This document shows positions 60,364-64,000 of a stretch of DNA of 64,000 nt, in pieces. The position numbers were made by a program, and so were the translations under genes. The DNA comes from Swaminathania salitolerans. Lineage in GTDB: Bacteria > Pseudomonadota > Alphaproteobacteria > Acetobacterales > Acetobacteraceae. Within the stretch, counting starts at the first letter, position 1, and every line of letters starts with the position of its first letter. The stretch spans positions 124,001-188,000 of the forward strand of contig NZ_BJVC01000003.1 of the NCBI RefSeq assembly GCF_007988945.1. Direction: 5' to 3'. The notes under the pieces are model-generated. The model saw only the letters and a program-made list of their open reading frames with translations, ran no database searches and was not told the DNA's origin.

Positions 60364-61974
60364 TCAGACCTCGCGCAGAATGATGGATGCCGAACGCAGG
60401 GACAGGGCGCATCCGGTGAGCGTCGGGTTGACCACCGACGCGGCAGGCATCACCCCTGTGGTCGCCAGGAAGAGATTGTCGTGATCGTGGGTTCGCCCTT
60501 CGTGATTGACGACGGAATCGCGCGGATCGCTGCCCATGATCACGGTGCCCATGGGATGGTCGCGGTTTTCCCATACAGACAGGTTCTGCTCGAACACCTC
60601 GCCTTTCATCAGCCTCAGGAAATCGGCGTAGTCGTTCCGGATCACCGCGCGTGTCGCCCGGGCATAGTCATTGACATCGTAATGGATGTTCATCAGCGGC
60701 AACCCGTAGAAATCGCGATTGACGCGGCTCAGCGTCATGCGGTTGGTCGGCTCGGGCAGCATCTCGACATTCGAGCCCATGAAGAGCCAGCGTGCGGCCA
60801 TATGCCGGATCGCCTCGTCGAGAGCGGGGCCGATGAGGCCCTGCGACAGAAGGCGCTCGGTGATCTGGACGTTCCCGACGAAATTGCCGACCTCGTGCCT
60901 TATGGCACCGTGCTCGCGCCGGAACGCTCCATCCCGCCATTTGAGGATATCGCCCTGCTGGACCGGCCCCCTGCCCGACCACATGGGTTCATCCGTGATC
61001 ATCATCAGGGAAAAGGCGTTGTGATCCATGAGATTCCGCCCGACCATTCCCGACGCGTTCGCGACATCGGACAGAAGAAGCAGACGCGGCGTTTCGAGCG
61101 CATGGGCGGCAACCAGAACGTAGCGTGCCGTCAGACGCACCGATGTCCTTTCGGGGGTGAAATAGTGAACGGCCGCGATCTTCCTGCCATCGGGCGTCTT
61201 CTCGAGGCGATAGACCGTGGCGTCGGTAATCAGCCTCGCACCCGCGCGCTCCGCACGCGTGGCATGACGGTCGCCGCTGTACTGCGCCCCGATCGGGCAG
61301 ATCGGCGAGCAGTTGTTATTGCCGACGCAGGCCGGACGCTCGTCATAAGGATCGGTCGCCCGGCCGTTCGGCTGATAGGTATAGGGATATCCTCCTTCGG
61401 CAAGGATCTCGCGCAGCCGCTTGTTGAAATAGCTGAACGCCTGCGGACGCACGGGAAACGGCGCCTGACGGGGCGGAAACGGCGCACCGCCATGGCCGCT
61501 GTAATCCGCGCTGTCATCGCCGGAGACGCCCATTTCGCGTTCGGCCTGATGATAGAAGGGCTCGAGATCGTCATAGGAAAGAGGCCAGTCGCGCCCGACA
61601 CCGTACAGACTGCGCAGCCGGAAATCGTTGGGCAGAAGCCGCCAGCAGGCACCGCCCCAGTGCCAGGTGGTTCCACCGACCATGCGCAGCATCCCGGGCA
61701 CGTATTCGATGGGTCCGCTATTGGTGATATAGCCGGGAACGAAGGAACTCGGCGCCCAGGGCTCGTTGGGATAAGGCTGGTTCCTGTTTCCCGCATCCGT
61801 ACTGACATTGCCGCATTCGCGGAAGCTGTCGACGATCTTCCAGCGGGGCACGCGCGTGCCTGCCTCGATCATGATCACGGATTTTCCGTTCCGGGCGAGA
61901 TGCGTTGCGGCGAGACTGCCGATCACGCCTGATCCGACGACAATTACATCGGCATCGTATTGGGTCGAGGTCAT
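60364..61974 (-). CDS. GMC-family FAD dehydrogenase large subunit (sorbitol/2-ketogluconate/fructose dehydrogenase type)
   Basis: 536 residues. FAD-binding VIVVGSGVIGSLAATHLARN, GGTTWHWGGACWRLLPNDF, and ACVGNNNCSPICPIGAQYSG with Cys216, Cys222 and Cys226, which in the fructose dehydrogenase family hold a [3Fe-4S] cluster. The GMC C-terminal end is MGTVIMGSDPRDSVVN and VVNPTLTGCALSLRSA. It oxidises a polyol, sugar or sugar acid in the periplasm. The substrate cannot be fixed from motifs alone. It has no signal peptide and would be co-exported with the Tat-type small subunit. The start is 9 bp after the small-subunit stop. Confidence 0.92.
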   Translation of the reverse strand: MTSTQYDADVIVVGSGVIGSLAATHLARNGKSVIMIEAGTRVPRWKIVDSFRECGNVSTDAGNRNQPYPNEPWAPSSFVPGYITNSGPIEYVPGMLRMVGGTTWHWGGACWRLLPNDFRLRSLYGVGRDWPLSYDDLEPFYHQAEREMGVSGDDSADYSGHGGAPFPPRQAPFPVRPQAFSYFNKRLREILAEGGYPYTYQPNGRATDPYDERPACVGNNNCSPICPIGAQYSGDRHATRAERAGARLITDATVYRLEKTPDGRKIAAVHYFTPERTSVRLTARYVLVAAHALETPRLLLLSDVANASGMVGRNLMDHNAFSLMMITDEPMWSGRGPVQQGDILKWRDGAFRREHGAIRHEVGNFVGNVQITERLLSQGLIGPALDEAIRHMAARWLFMGSNVEMLPEPTNRMTLSRVNRDFYGLPLMNIHYDVNDYARATRAVIRNDYADFLRLMKGEVFEQNLSVWENRDHPMGTVIMGSDPRDSVVNHEGRTHDHDNLFLATTGVMPAASVVNPTLTGCALSLRSASIILREV

Positions 61975-61983
61975 CGGTCGGGT

Positions 61984-62520
61984 TCAATCCGTCTGGAGGG
62001 TGGCAGGCGGCTCGGCCCAGAAACCCGGACCGCCGCGCGCATAGGTCGGGATGACCGTCGCATCGATTGTGGGACGCCACATGAGCGCGCCCTCATAGGT
62101 GATGAAAGCGGGCGTATCCGTTTCGGAGCGGGGCTTCATCGGCCCCACGCGCCCGAGATACCAGGCACCGACAATGGCCACCGCCGTGCCATGCAACAAT
62201 GCGTCCCGAGGGAGATCGGATGCGCGATACGCCGCATGATCGCGGAGCCTGCGCGCGACCACAGCCCGGGCGAGACGCTCATAACGTCCGGAGAATTCCG
62301 GGTCCTTGCCCAGAAGAGCCTCCCAGACACGGAGCGCGATGCTCGTATCGAGATCGTCATGACCGGTCAGGAGCTGCGAGAGCGCGAGGAAATCCGGAGG
62401 CAGCGCGGCATGATGGACGGACTGCGCCCGACCGGATCCGTGCGAGGCGCGAAACAGCGCCATGGCCGGAAGACATGCGACACCGCAGGCAAGCACGGTT
62501 CGGCGCGTGAGTCTCTTCAT
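61984..62520 (-). CDS. Dehydrogenase small subunit with twin-arginine signal
   Basis: 178 residues. The N-terminus KRLTRRTVLACGVACLPAMA carries a twin arginine followed by a hydrophobic stretch, the Tat-exported form seen in small subunits of gluconate, sorbitol and fructose dehydrogenases. Then come FLALSQLLTGHDDLDTSIAL, and the C-terminal YLGRVGPMKPRSETDTPAF and ITYEGALMWRPTIDATVIPT typical of the family. It chaperones export of the flavoprotein. First gene of the S-L-C operon and divergent from a LacI-type regulator. Confidence 0.9.
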   Translation of the reverse strand: MKRLTRRTVLACGVACLPAMALFRASHGSGRAQSVHHAALPPDFLALSQLLTGHDDLDTSIALRVWEALLGKDPEFSGRYERLARAVVARRLRDHAAYRASDLPRDALLHGTAVAIVGAWYLGRVGPMKPRSETDTPAFITYEGALMWRPTIDATVIPTYARGGPGFWAEPPATLQTD

Positions 62521-62645
62521 CTGGTATATTCCCAACCCCACCGGGACATCCTGCGGTCGCTGCCCGTAAACCGGGACGATGTCACAGAAAAAACCGGATC
62601 GTCACATTCTCTGTGTAACGCCTGTTTGATCAGACGCATCAGATC

Positions 62646-62663
62646 GTTACCGCTATCGGTAAC
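62646..62663. promoter_or_regulatory. 18-bp palindromic operator candidate (LacI-type)
   Basis: GTTACCGCTATCGGTAAC: perfect 7-bp arms GTTACCG/CGGTAAC, 4-bp centre. The half-site GTTACC resembles those of E. coli GntR (a LacI-family repressor), but the spacing is wider. It lies 68 bp before the LacI-type gene and 126 bp from the dehydrogenase operon. Confidence 0.6.
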
Positions 62664-62730
62664 AGTATTCATGTAGAGTGATCGAACATCGTGATGATCT
62701 TTTTCCATCACTTCGCATGAGGTTTCTGTG

Positions 62731-63819
62731 ATGCTCGATCTGCTTGTCGACGACGCCCAGCGGAAGAGACGCGTTACTCTGAAGGATATCGCAGCACTGG
62801 CCGGCGTCGGAACGGCGACGGTCGAAAGGGCGCTGAACAACCGCGGAAACGTGCGGCCCGAAACATGCCGCAAGATCCTGAATGTTGCGCGTGAGCTGAA
62901 CTATTTTCCGTCCCTGCCCATAGGTCATCATGGCGTCATCCGGCTCGATGTACTTCTGGTCCGACCGGAAACCCTGTTCTATTCACGCATCAATTCCGCT
63001 TTCGAGCGTCTTGCCGCCTCTCTCGGCAAGGACGTCGTGATCCATCGCAGTTTCGTCAAAGAGGCGGATATTGCCGGATTCGTCGAGAAGATCACGCATC
63101 CGCCCTATCAACGCTCTGCCCTGATCCTGGCCTGCCCGGCCTATCCCGCCATTCTTTCTGCTTTGCGCGATGTCGCCGATAGCGGCCTTCCCGTCGTGCA
63201 GCTCGTCACGCGCAATCTGCCCGATCTGCCTTATGTCGGGATCGACAACCATGCCGCGGGACGGACGGCGGCCTTGTGCATGAAACGAAGCCTGGTTCAC
63301 GGCAATGGCCGCGAAGAAGACGGCGAAAGAACCGGGGGCCATCGCCGCAGGCGGGGATCGGTCATCGCGCTCTGTCACTCGATGGCCTATGCCAATCATC
63401 GTGAGCGCATCGAGGGTTTTTCAGGCTTCCTCGCCGAGCAGACGGATGACCGCCTCTTTCTCAGGGACGTCCTGTTCGATCGCGACGATCCCGACGAGGC
63501 GGCCCGTCTCGTGCATCAGGCCATAGTGAGCGATCCGGATCTCGTCGGGATCTACACCGCCGGGGGGGACAGCCTGCATATCGGCACCGTTCTGAAAAAA
63601 CATGCGGCGCGCGCGCTCTGCTGGATCGGGCATGAAGTCAACGACGTGACCCGGCGCTGCCTCGCTGACGGGACGATGACCCTTGCCATAGACCAGACCC
63701 CCGAACACCAGGCAGGCATCGCTCTTACGCTCTGCCTGCAGAAGCTCGGGATCATCCCCGCCCTCGTCGAAGCGGAGCCTCCGAAATTCCGTCTCGTCAC
63801 CCCGGAAAATCTCGACTGA
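62731..63819 (+). CDS. LacI-family transcriptional regulator
   Basis: 362 residues. N-terminal LacI helix-turn-helix: VTLKDIAALAGVGTATVERA, LNNRGNVRPETCRKIL. The periplasmic-binding-protein-like effector domain follows, with YVGIDNHAAGRTAALCM and LVGIYTAGGDS. A basic stretch (GREEDGERTGGHRRRRGS, ~190-208) interrupts the domain where family members normally have a short loop. The ATG at 62731 is preferred to the GTG just before it because GAGG is 8 bp ahead. It likely controls the divergent dehydrogenase operon through the palindrome at 62646, responding to a sugar or sugar acid. Confidence 0.92.
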   Translation: MLDLLVDDAQRKRRVTLKDIAALAGVGTATVERALNNRGNVRPETCRKILNVARELNYFPSLPIGHHGVIRLDVLLVRPETLFYSRINSAFERLAASLGKDVVIHRSFVKEADIAGFVEKITHPPYQRSALILACPAYPAILSALRDVADSGLPVVQLVTRNLPDLPYVGIDNHAAGRTAALCMKRSLVHGNGREEDGERTGGHRRRRGSVIALCHSMAYANHRERIEGFSGFLAEQTDDRLFLRDVLFDRDDPDEAARLVHQAIVSDPDLVGIYTAGGDSLHIGTVLKKHAARALCWIGHEVNDVTRRCLADGTMTLAIDQTPEHQAGIALTLCLQKLGIIPALVEAEPPKFRLVTPENLD

Positions 63820-63885
63820 TCCCTCCGTCCGGTGCGGCGATCCGCTCGCCCGGCCGACATTTTCGCCCATCGGGTGGCGCTATCG

Positions 63886-63913
63886 GCCGGAAACGAACAG
63901 CCGGAAACGAACG
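63886..63913. repeat. 14-bp tandem duplication
   Basis: GCCGGAAACGAACA followed by GCCGGAAACGAACG in the convergent gap after the LacI-type gene. Confidence 0.9.
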
Positions 63914-63929
63914 GGGAGCCCGGCCGTCT

Positions 63930-64000
63930 TCAGGGGGAGGTGGGACAGAACACGCGAAGGCGGTGTCCGTCAGGGTCGCATCCCGTCAGACTATACCCGA
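63930..64000 (-). CDS. C-terminal end of a VOC (glyoxalase/bleomycin-resistance) family protein, truncated by window edge
   Basis: The last 22 codons, reading GYSLTGCDPDGHRLRVFCP then TSP and a stop. DPDGHxLRV is a common ending of vicinal-oxygen-chelate proteins, just after the last metal-binding strand. The rest lies beyond the window. Too short for a firm call. Confidence 0.5.
   Translation of the reverse strand, partial: GYSLTGCDPDGHRLRVFCPTSP

Noticed and set aside
58933-62520. Assignment as fructose dehydrogenase (fdhSCL)
   Set aside because: Gene order is small-large-cytochrome, not small-cytochrome-large, and the substrate cannot be read from motifs. Only the family is given.

Overview
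The window looks like chromosomal DNA of an acetic acid bacterium or close relative (Alphaproteobacteria, Acetobacteraceae). The best indicator is the three-subunit membrane-bound dehydrogenase locus at 58.9-62.5 kb (small subunit, FAD/GMC large subunit with an Fe-S cysteine set, triheme cytochrome c). The very high GC and GC-rich codon use agree. A full 2-oxoglutarate dehydrogenase set (sucA, odhB, lpd) and sdhCDAB are present, so the oxidative TCA branch from 2-oxoglutarate to fumarate is encoded. This argues against Gluconobacter. I see no insertion sequence, phage gene, integrase or CRISPR array. Species assignment is inference only.

Layout. 0-8 kb: end of a DsbA-like protein, ydfG-PPK2, yqgE, a FecCD-type metal/siderophore/cobalamin ABC operon, tRNA-Pro(CGG), and MFS-LOG. 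8-15 kb: dinB, a glycosyltransferase, hemH, asd, a 2OG-Fe(II) oxygenase and a secreted unknown. 15-23 kb: sucA, a GT61 glycosyltransferase, then lpd and odhB on the other strand. 23-29 kb: xylB, a hydrolase, a secreted cupin, a Bcr/CflA exporter and ugd. 29-37.5 kb: an envelope-stress region with pspF, pspA, pspB, three overlapping genes for exported beta-rich proteins, and mlaEF. 37.7-43.5 kb: radA, a deleted hydrolase pseudogene, yigZ, a KpsM-like permease and an M3 peptidase. 44-49.2 kb: a TonB-dependent receptor translationally coupled to a phospholipase C/histidine acid phosphatase fusion. 49.3-54.1 kb: zapE and sdhCDAB. 54.3-64 kb: gmk, three regulator-target pairs (HxlR/PRISE reductase, LysR/aldo-keto reductase, LacI/dehydrogenase SLC) and the end of a VOC-family gene.

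Two loci stand out. The first is the Psp region. No canonical pspC is present. Instead two signal-peptide proteins carry a periplasmic repetitive beta domain, one transmembrane helix and a cytoplasmic tail closely matching the C-terminus of E. coli PspC. A consensus sigma-54 promoter lies on the far side of pspF, firing antisense through pspF toward pspA. The second is the receptor plus bifunctional phospholipase C/phytase-like phosphatase, which could release and take up phosphate or inositol from phosphoinositides.

A third, window-wide feature is the recurrence of short imperfect tandem repeats, mostly 14-17 bp and often exactly 15 bp. They occur in intergenic gaps and as in-frame expansions in linkers (odhB, PspF, the Psp-associated proteins, the Bcr exporter tail).
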